NCBI GenBank assembly: GCA_026826555.1
Contig: JAKSZT010054335.1
Coordinates: 7,532,092-7,596,091, forward strand
Origin: Tolypeutes matacus
Taxonomy: Eukaryota; Chordata; Mammalia; Cingulata; Chlamyphoridae
DNA length: 64,000 bases
Direction of reading: 5' to 3'
A program made the translations under genes and the position numbers. Positions 12,401 to 22,310 of this stretch are shown here, piece by piece (position 1 is the first letter of the stretch; each line of letters starts with the position of its first letter). Under the pieces are notes generated by a model. That model made no database searches. It had not been told where the DNA came from and saw only the letters and a list, made by a program, of their open reading frames with translations.

Positions 12401-13070
12401 GAAGTTACTTTTGTTCTGTGAGGACATCGACCTTGCCCAAGACCTTGGACACTTACAACAGGGGCTCCATGTCTTGGATCCGTGAGGGAGGGAACCCCCA
12501 TGCAAACACAAAGTGGGGGGCGGCACGGCGGTGACCAGCACTGACATGCGAAGCAGGAGGAAGAGACTTTCATACACAGCACGGCTGGGTCTGAAGAAAA
12601 CGCAAAGGAAGGGGTGGCCTGGAAATTAAACAGCTTGACGGTTTGTGGCTTTTACTCTCCCCATTTCAACAGATTTTATGGGAGCACTCTACAAGGCTGG
12701 CTTCCCTGTAACAGAAGCCAGACACCCCCTCCCGGGCTCCTTGTGCCCGGACATCAGGTCGCGGTCTCGCTGGGCGAGCACGCACCAGCCACGTCTACGG
12801 GGCACCCCACCACCAGTGAGGGCCCATCCCCTCACCACCTGTCACTTCTGGGGCCCGGGTGGGTGAGGTCACCCCTCCCCCATCTACGCTTTCAGTGTGC
12901 TGGGCCCCCGCGGCTGCCACCTCAAGGTGGCGGCCCTCAGCGCGTGGCGGCCCTCAGTGCATGCCTCCTCTTCTGAACTTCGACGATGTTTTCTTTGGAT
13001 GTGCTCCTTGGTGAATAAGGTGAGGGGGGAAGGGAGCACTTTACTTATCATGACTCCTCTCTTTTTCTAA
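9460..13070. other. Gene-free stretch, non-repetitive
   Basis: No recognisable gene or transposon. GC-rich and moderately CpG-containing at 10,540-10,900 and 12,030-12,300. AT-rich and free of repeats at 11,130-11,440, where homeodomain-type 'gctaattaatgg' and 'agtaattatt' and a RUNX-like 'taaccactgc' occur; this part could be a conserved non-coding element. Open frames here share no motif with families I know. Confidence 0.45.
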
Positions 13071-13300
13071 TAACCCATTTTTATGATTAAAAGAAATTTA
13101 GAAAATAAAGTACAAAAGAGAAGACAAAACCAAAACATCACCCAGTGATAATGGTTTTTCGTGTTTAGGAGTATTCCCTTCAGAACTTTGTTTTTTAAAC
13201 AAGTACAGACATACATACCCATTCTCTCCCCGCCCCCCATATTTTTTTTTTAGAAAATTTGGATCTTACTCTATATGTAATTTATTCTCTTTAATCTCAA
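13070..13300 (-). repeat. Ancient LINE remnant, antisense
   Basis: 'acatcacccagtgataatgg', 'gtattcccttcagaacttt' and a 'cagacatacatacccat' stretch follow the antisense 3' region of old mammalian L1s ('cacccagagataacc…cttccag…gtatatacatat…ggatcatactgtac'). Strongly diverged. Confidence 0.4.
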
Positions 13301-15000
13301 AGACGGCCCAACTAGCAGCACCACACTGCTCAGGTAGGTTGTGAGATAAAGCCTAGATCTCGAGGGCATGGGTTTTTCCTGAGCAAAAGGAGATGCTGGC
13401 CAGGAGACTCCAGCTGCACTGCTGCTATGGAAAAAGGAGGCCCATCCTCTCATTTCAGAAGAGGAAGCCACCGGGAGGACAGAGAAGCCGCTGGCAGGCA
13501 CCGCAGGTGTCTGAGGACGGCACCTGGCACCCCCAACCTCCACCTCCTAATCCAGGGCATTCTCATTCCCACCTACCAAAGGGCAATGTGCACGTGTCCC
13601 TAGGCCAAAATCGCAGAGCGAGCATGCTTCAATCAAAGTTACCAAAATACGGGACACCAGACGGGGGCCGATACTTTTAAAAGTCTAGTTATTCCCTCGT
13701 TTTGTCTTGCATGATCAGGCTGTCCTAGAAAGCAGCATTTAGGATTTGTCAAAGTAACTCAGACTAAATTAACAGTTAAAGTTTAGCTCCATATTAAAAT
13801 CATTTTGTTTCACAGATACTTTAAAATCCTATCCCTCTGCTAAAATTGTGCTTTTACTCAATAAAAGAGTTAAATTAATATGCAAATACCTGCATACAAG
13901 GGAAGATAGGGAACTAATAACAATTTCACCTTTAGTACACTCTGAATAAGAACCAAACTGCCAAAAATTACTTCCTTAGAGAAGAAGTTAACATTGTTAA
14001 TAATTATTGCCATTGAAAGAGAAAATTCTAGGGTGAATATCCATATTTATTCCAAATTGTCTTTGTGAGTCATTATTTAAGTCCTTCTCATGTGAATATC
14101 AGAGATAAAAAGTAATGGAAGTTTACGGTATCGCCAAGTTTGTACCTAATGGTCACAGAAACGCAGATGTCAGATCCCGGGCTCTGTCCGGCTGTCAGTT
14201 ACATTTTTACTGGCGTTTCACCGCTCAGGAGGGCTGTCAATGACCACGCTGCCTTAGCCAGGAAGTGGAAATGCACATTAGCACTCCTGAATTGGCTTTG
14301 CGGCTGCCAGACGCACAGGTGCACTCCCAGGTGTCCTGTGATCACCTGTAGCAACACCTCCGGCCTGGCTTTATTCCCAGCCAGGACCTCAGCAAGCAGA
14401 AGGTTCGGGGTGCTGGTCAGAGGGAACCAGGAAGGATTTCTTTCAAATCTTTGTGCTGCTGCGGTAGCCCAGGGCCTCCAGGTGCAGGGTTCTTTGTGCA
14501 GAGACGGCACAGCTTCCCTCCACGCCTTGTCTGAGCTGAAGGTTTAAGACGCTTGCCTCTGGCTCTCTGACTTGTGAGCTAAGTCACAGTTTTAAATAGA
14601 GTAGAAAATCCTCCCCATTGCCCTAAATCGTAGAGAGAGGAGAAATTGCAAATGCAGGTGCATTCTTGCCACACAATGTCATTCCCACCAAACACTCAGC
14701 TTCCCTGAAAACAAACACAACAGCAGGAGCCGAGAAGCCAGGCGCATTCCTTAGTCTCAGTTTCCAGCTGCTGATCCCAATCTTCTGGCCTTTTCTCCAC
14801 CATGAGGCAGACAGGAGGAAGTGGAATTCACACTGGGGTGGAGAGGTGGGGCCCCTGGGAGGGCTGCAGGAGTTCAGGTTAAAATGGGTGCGTATATCTA
14901 GAGTAAGACAGTCAGGCCGTTCTGAAACAAGGTCGTTTCCAGAGCGTCTCCTCCCCTGAAGCAATACTACCCATTTCACAGGGGAGAAAACTGAGGTGCA
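13300..15000. other. Gene-free stretch, non-repetitive, AT-rich centre
   Basis: No gene recognised. 13,680-14,110 is AT-rich, repeat-free and contains a perfect octamer ATGCAAAT at 13,880-13,887. A short MIR-like antisense piece ('cccatttcacaggggagaaa') lies at 14,970-15,000. Frames at 14,140-14,547 and 14,623-14,979 lack any recognisable domain. Confidence 0.4.
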
Positions 15001-15019
15001 GAGAAAGTGCGCGGCGTGC

Positions 15020-15880
15020 CTGGTAAGAGCCGTTTTAACAGGAAGGGGTGCTCAGGCCCCCCTTCCCTCCAGAGCCCCTTCCAGTCTGCCCGGCGCTGGC
15101 CTGGAGAGGTCGCTCGGGCCGGCAGGAGAGAGGCTGTCTCCCTCGCTGGAGGGCGCCGCAGGCCCCTCCTCTGAGCCCCGTGGCCCCAGGGCGCACCTTT
15201 GGGAACAGGCCTTTTTCTTAGGCCCTCGTGATGCCTCTAATCTGAGCCTCTCTCCTGCCGGGACGCCAAGCTCTGCACTAGCCACGCTCCAGGACATGGA
15301 GGCGGCGGCGCCCCAGCTCTGGGCTCCGAGCAAGCAGACGGGTGCCACGCAGTGCTGCCCAGCAGCCAGCCGCCCTCGCCCCGGCCTGGCAACCTGGCTG
15401 TAGTAGGGAGTCACTCGGGACGCACTCTCCGAGGCGCCAAGGAAGGTGCCCCCTCCTCACCGGAGCCCTCCAGGGGGCGCCAGGGGGCGAGGGCGCTGGC
15501 GGGAAACGGGGGCCTGGGCGCCACCCGTCCAGCCGCCCGGTGACAACAGCCCTCCCGGGGCGAAGCCTTCCGCCCACGTGCACTCACCGCGCAGTGGGGG
15601 AGCAGCCGGGGTCCCCTGGGAGCAGTCCCGCTGCGTCTGAAGTGTTCTGCATCTAAGCCCGCCGGTGGGCTCCGTGTGAACCTGGCTGGGACTCGGCCCC
15701 CAGCACTCGGTCGACACCGCCGGGCGCTTTGTAGGGTTAAAGCCGAAGCGAGCGGGCAGCAGGCGGGGAGGAGACAACGGGGCAGCGCTCTCAGGCAGCC
15801 CGCGGCCTGGGCGGCAGCGCCAGCTCCTGCCCGGGGTCTGAGCCTGCACGGACCGTCTGTTCCAACGCCCTGGACTTCCC
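15020..15880. promoter_or_regulatory. CpG-rich patch (CpG-island-like)
   Basis: GC content is visibly far above the flanks, with many retained CpG dinucleotides (for example 15,295-15,330, 15,410-15,545 and 15,700-15,800). CpG islands often mark promoters, but no transcript, splice pattern or known first exon is recognisable. Long open frames on both strands here reflect composition. A computed observed/expected CpG ratio would decide the call. Confidence 0.45.
15466..15492 (+). promoter_or_regulatory. Doubled CTCF-like core
   Basis: Two back-to-back decamers, CAGGGGGCGC at 15,471-15,480 and CAGGGGGCGA at 15,481-15,490, the first preceded by 'ccctc'. Each carries the AGGGGGCG heart of the CTCF motif in the same orientation. 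They overlap too closely to be bound together. Confidence 0.4.
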
Positions 15881-16249
15881 TTCTCAGCCCTGACAATCGC
15901 ATGGGCCAACTGCTTGCAATAAATCTCTTCACGTACGCGAATACGCTCGTTGTCCTGACTTTGTGATAATCAGGGTGGGCTAAACATTCCCTGTATTAGA
16001 AACCTTGCATGTGTCCCCGGACCTGGTTTTCCTCCCCAGGTCTGGTTTTTAGAATGCTGGTGATGAACTGAGCCTGATTTATTTATGACCATCCTGTGTG
16101 GGAAAAGACTGTAACTCTAGGTATCTTTGGTCACCCTTAAGAGATACAGCAGACGGATGTGGTTCGGGTGGGTGGGCGTCCGTCTCCTAGATTGATCCTT
16201 GGGACCTCCCAGTAAAAATTTTAAAAAAAGAAAATATAGAAGGCGCCTG

Positions 16250-16345
16250 GGCCACCAGGCCCCGTGCGTGGGTGCACCACCAGGCCCCTGCAGGTGGGTG
16301 AGTGCCCCAGGCCCTATGCACGGGTGAGCCGTCAGGCCCCACGGG
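16250..16345. repeat. Minisatellite, ~26-bp unit, four copies
   Basis: 'caggcccc' or 'caggccct' recurs at 16,256, 16,281, 16,308 and 16,333 (spacing 25, 27, 25), each followed by a g(t/c)gggtg-type segment. It sits between a short A-rich tract (16,211-16,234) and SINE-body sequence, so it may have arisen inside a SINE. Confidence 0.6.
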
Positions 16346-16640
16346 CCACGCAGCAAGATGATAACGTAACAGGAGAGCGACACAAGGGAGAGCCAAGACA
16401 AGACGCGTCGAAAAACCAGGAACTGAGGTGGCGCAGGCAGTAGGACGTCCCTCTCCCACCTCAAAAGTTCCAAGGATCAAATCCCAGTGAAGACAGGAGG
16501 AGAAGGATGAGAAGAGAGGGCAGGAAACGGACACACGGAATTGCCCAGCAAATGGACACAAAAAACAGCAAAATGGGGGGGGGGATAAAAATGGATAAAA
16601 GTAAGTAAATAAATAAATAAATCCTTTTTAAAAAGTATAG
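16345..16640 (+). mobile_element. DAS-type tRNA-derived SINE, sense
   Basis: SINE-body sequence ('acaggagagcgacacaaggg', 'agccaagacaagacgc') leads into a tRNA-like head at about 16,420 ('ggcgcaggcagtagg', later 'aaggatcaaatccc' as the B box), then an 'aatggacacaaaaaacag' body, ten G at 16,575-16,584 and an 'aaataaataaat' tail. The arrangement matches the dimeric copy at 43.65 kb and armadillo DAS SINEs. Confidence 0.65.
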
Positions 16641-16881
16641 GGGAGGAAGATACGGACTATAGTTAGTAGTAATACTTTGACGATGCTCTTTCATAATTTG
16701 TTAACAAATGTTTCACAACAGTGCAAAGTATTTGTGGTGGGGTGATGTGTGGGAGCCCTGTGTGATGTTAGGCATGTTTGTTTTGTAAGGTCACGTTGTT
16801 TACTGAACACTTATAGTTTATGTATGTTCATGTATGAATGATAGACTTCAATAAATTGTTTTAAAAAAATCTCTTCACATA

Positions 16882-19055
16882 TATCACCTACCAGTTGAAT
16901 TCTGACTGATACAAACATCTACCAGGAACAGCACAGAGTTGAGATTTTAAAAATATTCTTAATTGTTCTAAATAAGGAAAAAATAAAGCTGTACTGATAG
17001 GGGGGCGGGGTGTGAAACTGCAAATCAGTTAAACAGCTCCAAATAAGAAGAATGCAGAGTTTAAATTGAGATTAATCATACTTAGTTCTATAAAATGCTT
17101 TTTTACAGAATAACAATGCAATTCAGAGTTATGTGAGAATCAGAAAGAAGTCTTAAGGAATGTAATAAATCATCCAAAGAAGTGCATCTGGAGTCATAAA
17201 TACGTACATAAAGCAAGTTAAGTTCAACTGGGTCCTAATATCAATTCAGCAAAAAAATGTTCAGTATGTAATGATGTCTGCTTAGGAGACTTATGGGAAG
17301 ACATGAAAATTTATAAACAATAATTTTCTGCTAACTTTATATTTGTACGCAAAATACTTTATAAATTTACTCTGTCTTAGTTGTAAATATATATTTTATT
17401 AGAAATTTAAGTATAGTGTTTCAAAACATACAGTGTTTTAATATTGTGTTTAAACTTACTTTTTATAACTGCATTTAGCAAATGTATGTACTCTTTTGCC
17501 TCTAAAAATTGGAAAACATTTGTATCAAAATGACCGAAGATGTTCAATTTTGCCATCAGTCTTCAAATAGTTGGAACGAGCAGATGAAAACTTAAAATGG
17601 ACAAAGATTATAAGGACAGTTTTAAGCTTCTTCAAAAAACTGTCATCTCCCATCAAATCTATGATGAGATTCTTCTGCGGTCTAAGGTGTGCTCCAAAGC
17701 CATCTACAGCTCCGAGCTCTCCGTGGAACAACTTATTCAGCGGCCTAAGCTCTTCTCAGCTTTTCGTAAACAGCACACAGTGGCCAGGCCTGGAGCGGCC
17801 TTGTCCTAAGCGAGGACATGCAGGCAATGCTTGGCCAGGGCAGTGCGAGGCCTTGCAAGCTGTTAGGAATTTATCTTTAACAGTCAATAATGCAAAGCAA
17901 AGACCACTAAGGATCAGAGAACTTCCTTCTCATCGTTCCCAGGCTATGAGGACAATTTGCTGCGACCTCGTCATCGAACAGGCCGCTGAATGATATCTTA
18001 CTGTCTCTTAATTTGGAATTCATGCCAGTAACTTCTTACCTGCTATATTATTATGTATGCCATTTAAAAATTTTCATAATGCTTAAAATATTTTAGAAAC
18101 AGCAAAAAAAATAATAATAATGTTCTGAAGTGAGACAAAACAATGGAATCCACATTACTCATAACAGTAATTAAAAGCTGAAAATTAATCAGGGAGAAGG
18201 TAGAGCCTGAAAATAAGTATTCTGCCATTTAGAACGCACCAGGTGGCACTCTTGGGTGAGATGTCAGGCAATGAGAAGCACAGCTAATGCGGAAATCTAA
18301 ACCTGCAAAAATGGCTCGGCACCACATACCCCCTCGAATACAGGAGATGGAGACAGGGAGCTGCCTACTCTAACACTGAGTTTTAAAATTAAAAATAGCT
18401 ATGTAATTTCCTGGACATACAATCCTTCAGAACTACTGTCAATCTTAAAACCTACAATAACTGAACACACTGGCCTTTGAAGATGTAGGCCCATTAAATG
18501 ACATGAATCTGCAGGTTTACTGGTAAAATAAGAAGCAATCAATGGGCAAATGGGCCAGATAACATGGGAAATCTTGCTTTTACTTTTAATACAGATAAGG
18601 GATTAGTATGACTATAAATATACACACGTGCACATATACAAAAGATTCCATTTTGAACACATGTAGAACATCCCATTTCTTTTGGCATCTTTGAGTCTAG
18701 GACGAAGCTTTACGTCTTTAATATGATCTTCATGTTTTTACGCTTAAACATCAACACAAGGTAATGCTTGAGGAAACAAGGAGCCATCTTGGCATTCACA
18801 GGCCACTTAAGAAACTCCAAACAAAACCACAAGTCTCATTCACCTTGGAATCACCAGCACCTTGCACAATGCAAGATATTCAGCGAAAACAGGTTGAACA
18901 AATGAGTGGATGTACGCATGCGTTCATATAGATATATGAATGAGGTGATGGATGGATGGAAAAGAGATCAGAGAGACTCAAGTGAAAACAAAGTGAGCGT
19001 TACCTGCACTTTTAACTCTATAACGCTTTAACACTAAGTCTTGACAAACTGTAGC
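16882..19055. other. Gene-free stretch with a GC-richer island at 17.54-18.0 kb
   Basis: AT-rich unique DNA. Within it, 17,540-17,995 is GC-richer, repeat-free and open for 140 codons on the plus strand (17,571-17,993), with a second plus-strand frame open for 70 codons. No domain is recognisable and the product would be low in informative motifs. It could be a conserved non-coding element, an untranslated exon or chance. Confidence 0.4.
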
Positions 19056-19059
19056 CTAA

Positions 19060-19250
19060 CCCCCATGCCACCAAACAGCACCCCAGAAGGGGAGATGGGA
19101 TGGGAATTGACTTTGCCAGGTAGTTCATATGCATCACCTTGTTTGCATGAATCAGGTATGCACTGCCCTATTTTAGAGGAAGGAGGCTGTTTTCTGAGAA
19201 ATGACGTCACCCAGGAAGTGCTGAAGCTGATGCAGATCCAGGCCTTTTAT
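19060..19250 (-). repeat. MIR fragment, antisense
   Basis: 'catatgcatcaccttgtttg', 'gccctattttagaggaagga' and 'gtcacccaggaagtgctgaa' follow the reversed MIR layout (cctatgaggt…ccattttacagatgaggaa…gtcacacagctagtaa). Diverged. Confidence 0.45.
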
Positions 19251-19399
19251 GGTGCAAAGTGTGTACTTTTTCTATTCACATTTCCTTAACATCCAGATGA
19301 TATGAGATGCCTCTCACCTGTGAGCTTATACATTTATTTGCACATAATTTATTATCTCACTATTGTTTTATCTTATACTTACATTCATTCATAAGCCTT

Positions 19400-20455
19400 T
19401 ACAATATAAAATTAAATTGGGAAAGCCAGAGGTAAGTTGAATGGGAAAGGATGGAAAAATATATACCATGCAAAGAGTAACCAAAAGACAGCTGGGGTAG
19501 GTATACTCACATCAGAGAAAATAGACTTTACATCAACACTGTTAACAGGGACAAGGAAGGTCACTCTATACTGTAATGGGGTCAATCCAACAAGAAAACA
19601 CAACAATTATAAATACATCTACACCTAAAGGCACAGCCCCAAAATACCTGAGGCAAGTATTAACAGATTTGAAGGAGAAATTGATGGTTCTACATCAATA
19701 GTAGATTTTAGTACACCACTTTCAATAATAGATGGAACATCTAGACAGAAGATCAATAAGAAAATAGAGGACTTGACAATACTATAAATCAACTCGATCT
19801 AACAGACATATATAGAACACTTCACCCAAGAGCAGCAGAACACACATTCTTCTCCAGTGCATGTAGATCATTCTCCAGGACAGAACACATGTCAGGTCCA
19901 AAAAATATTAAAATCATATAATGTATCTTCTCAGACCACAATGGAATGAAGCTAGATATCAATAACAGAGAGAGAACTGGAAAATTATGTGGAGATTAAA
20001 CAATGCTCTCCTAAACAACTAATGTGTCAAAGAAGAAATCACAAGGGAGAATAGGAAATGCCTTGATAAAAATTGAAATGAAAACACAAATACCAAAATT
20101 TATGGGATGCAGCAGAGGCAGTACTGAGAGGGAAATTTATAGCTCTAAATGCTTACAATAAAAAAGAAGATCTCAGACACCACTGAATTATGTATTTTAA
20201 TATGTTAAAAGGGGGAAATAGTAGATTGTATATGTTACTAGAATAAAAATAAACAGGATTGTACAACACAGTGAACTCTAATGTAAATTATGGACTATAC
20301 TTAATTATATATAAAAATAATACCGTTTCATCAATTGTAACAAAGGTACCACACTAATGCAAAGGGTTAATAATAGGGAAAATATGGGAACTCTATTTTC
20401 TACATTATTTTTCTGTAAACCTACAACTTCTCTAATAAAAAATTTTTAGAAAAAC
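19400..20455 (+). pseudogene. L1 remnant, endonuclease part joined to 3' UTR
   Basis: 19,430-20,165 reads as the L1 ORF2 endonuclease region ('ggatggaaaaatatatacca', 'gtatactcacatcagagaaa', later 'cagaacacacattcttctcc' and 'tcagaccacaatggaatgaa') with many stops. Near 20,170-20,215 it passes straight to an L1-type 3' UTR ('aattatggactatactta', 'atcaattgtaacaaaggtac', 'ctgtaaacctacaacttctc') ending in an A-rich tract near 20,450. The whole reverse transcriptase and C-terminal part, about 3 kb in an intact L1, is missing. Confidence 0.7.
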
Positions 20456-20894
20456 GACACCTCAAGCCACTGAGTGGAAGAAAAAACCCTAAATTGGAAC
20501 AAAACCATCATCCATGAGGCTACCACTCTAACAAAGAAATGGTTTCCAACTCGAGTAGGTGTTGGCTTCTGAGCCTAGCATCTGGGCCACAAAGGGGCTG
20601 CCAAAGCCCCTCCCATCTTCCCGTGCAGCGATTCTGAGTCACAGCCACACTCAGCCACTTGGGGCCCTCGCTACAGGGACTTGGACACCTTTGTCCCCCG
20701 TGAGTGCTGAAGGCCCGGGGAGGGGGCTCTGGGCCACGTCCCCGGAGGGTAACCGTGCAGGGCCATGAGCCCTCTCCTTTCGCAGGGGCTTTGAGCATTT
20801 CTAAAAAGAGACATAACTTTTCCAAGGCCTCATGTAGCTAGTGCACTACCAAGCCACAGATCAGCTTTAGGACATAGGTGTGTTTTCTTAACTG

Positions 20895-20972
20895 AAATGA
20901 GCATTCAGAAAACGGAAAACATTTTCCGCTCATTTAAGTGTGCTTTCTGGGAACACTTCGCACTTTAAAGTG
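20895..20972. other. Two adjacent hairpin-forming inverted repeats
   Basis: First hairpin: AAATGAGC (20,895-20,902) pairs with GCTCATTT (20,928-20,935), and within it GGAAAACATTTTCC (20,914-20,927) folds on itself, leaving an 11-base bulge. Second: a perfect 12-base palindrome CACTTTAAAGTG (20,961-20,972), overlapped by TGCTTTC (20,941-20,947) and GAAAGCA (20,972-20,978), which are also complementary. The region is not a recognisable transposon. Confidence 0.6.
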
Positions 20973-21597
20973 AAAGCAGTGAGCTTTCTTAAATGAGAGT
21001 TATAACACATTGATAATGGTGGTGACAACTGGATGGCACATTTCAGCATCAACATACTTTCCCATGATCGACACAGATTCTTCTAATAAGGAAATCTGCT
21101 TAAAGTACACCTAATTTTGCAATATGAAATAAAACTGCTTGAATAGGTTTGAAATTACTAAAACACATAATTTTACAACAGCGATACTGCCTGAAGATAA
21201 TTTCTTTTAAAAATCCTGATAAAACTTAGATTTTAATTTCAATTGACACCATCAAAAAAAGGACTTCTCTTAACCATTCGGTGTAATAGCTTAAAGTAGG
21301 ATTTCAGAGCAATCTGATGCAATGATTTTCACGATTATTTTCTTTTTAAGCTACACCTTTGCTTCCCTTATAACATGGCTCAGGAAACACCCTAGAGCTC
21401 TTAGGGCCACGTGGCAACAGCACAAACTGACACTGAGAGTGGGATCCAGAAGCGACTGACGGGGAGCTGGTTGCCGCAGGGCAGCCTGTGTCTGGGCTCA
21501 CAGAGGGGCCCCCCTTCCCCCACAGAGCATCTTCACACCAGAGTAGACCTGACAGAGCCTTCTCTCCCCCCAACTCAGGCCCCCCGTTCAACAGGTG

Positions 21598-22003
21598 TGT
21601 CTTAGTTTCCCCCTGCTACGGTGGGCGGACTTAAACAATGGGGATTCACTGGCTTGCTGTTTTGGGGCCGGGAGAAGTCCAAAATCTGCCCCCAGAGACG
21701 TGGTGTTCTGGGGCTGGCTGCCAGCAGCACGTGGCCCTTGGCCTTTCCGTCACGTGGCGGGGCACGTGGCAGCGCCTTCTCTCTGGGTTCTGCTGAACTT
21801 CCAGCTTCTGGCTCTGCCCGTGCCTTTCCCTCCTGTCCTCCAGCCAGAGGATTAAGACCCACCCCGATGCAGCTGGGCCACCCTCAACCCAAACCAGCAT
21901 TTCCACAGGTCCTAAGGCAATGGGGTCACACGCCCAGGAACGGGCCAGACAAGATGCAGCCACTGGGGTTTCTGGGCCCCAACAAATTTATAGACAGTTT
22001 TAT
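21598..22003 (-). mobile_element. LTR-like element, antisense
   Basis: Starts 'tgtcttagtttccccctg' and includes 'ggggattcactggcttgc', 'gtggcagcgccttctctctg', 'agaggattaagacccacc' and a tail 'ctgggccccaaca'. This is the same order as the 8.85-kb and 46.7-kb elements (TGT(C/T)TTAGT… front, 'attaagaccca' near the end). No clear target duplication seen. Probably MaLR-type, not certain. Confidence 0.45.
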
Positions 22004-22099
22004 TTAATCGTCACTCAGTTCCTCAAACTACGAAAATGCAGTTATAATACAACAAAAACAAAAAGTCCGAGAGTTTAGACACAATAACCACTGACACTG

Positions 22100-22310
22100 T
22101 GGGACTGCCATGTATCAAATGCACGATGCTTCTCTGTGTATAATCCTACTTGGCCCTCAAATAACCCTGAGATAGGTGATATTATGGTAGCCATCTTACA
22201 GATGGACATACTGAGGCTTGGAGAAATTAAGTGCCCCGGACAAGGACATACCACCACAAAAATGTGGATTTACAGTTTGAGCCCAGAAGGACCAGGAGTG
22301 CTGGGCATGA
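22100..22310 (-). repeat. MIR SINE, antisense
   Basis: 'taatcctacttggccctcaa', 'ataaccctgagataggtgat', 'ccatcttacagatggacata' and 'ctgaggcttggagaaattaa' match the reverse complement of MIR well in order and spacing. Confidence 0.75.

Larger units (their letters stand above)
15936..16866 (+). mobile_element. Composite retroposed insertion with 15-bp flanking repeat
   Basis: AAATCTCTTCACGTA (15,921-15,935) recurs as AAATCTCTTCACATA (16,867-16,881) directly after an A-run. This is the form left by L1-driven insertion (TTTT/AA cut, A-tail, duplication). The last ~200 bases (16,660-16,866: 'tatagttagtagtaata', 'ttgttaacaaatgtttcaca', 'gtgtgggagccctgt') look like the L1/family X 3' end. SINE sequence and a minisatellite lie inside. 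The bases just beyond both copies are also weakly similar, so two related repeat ends are an alternative. Confidence 0.4.

Noticed and set aside
15411..15932. 173-codon minus-strand frame in the CpG-rich patch
   Set aside because: Low-information Ala/Arg/Pro/Gly composition expected from GC-rich DNA, with frames open on both strands.
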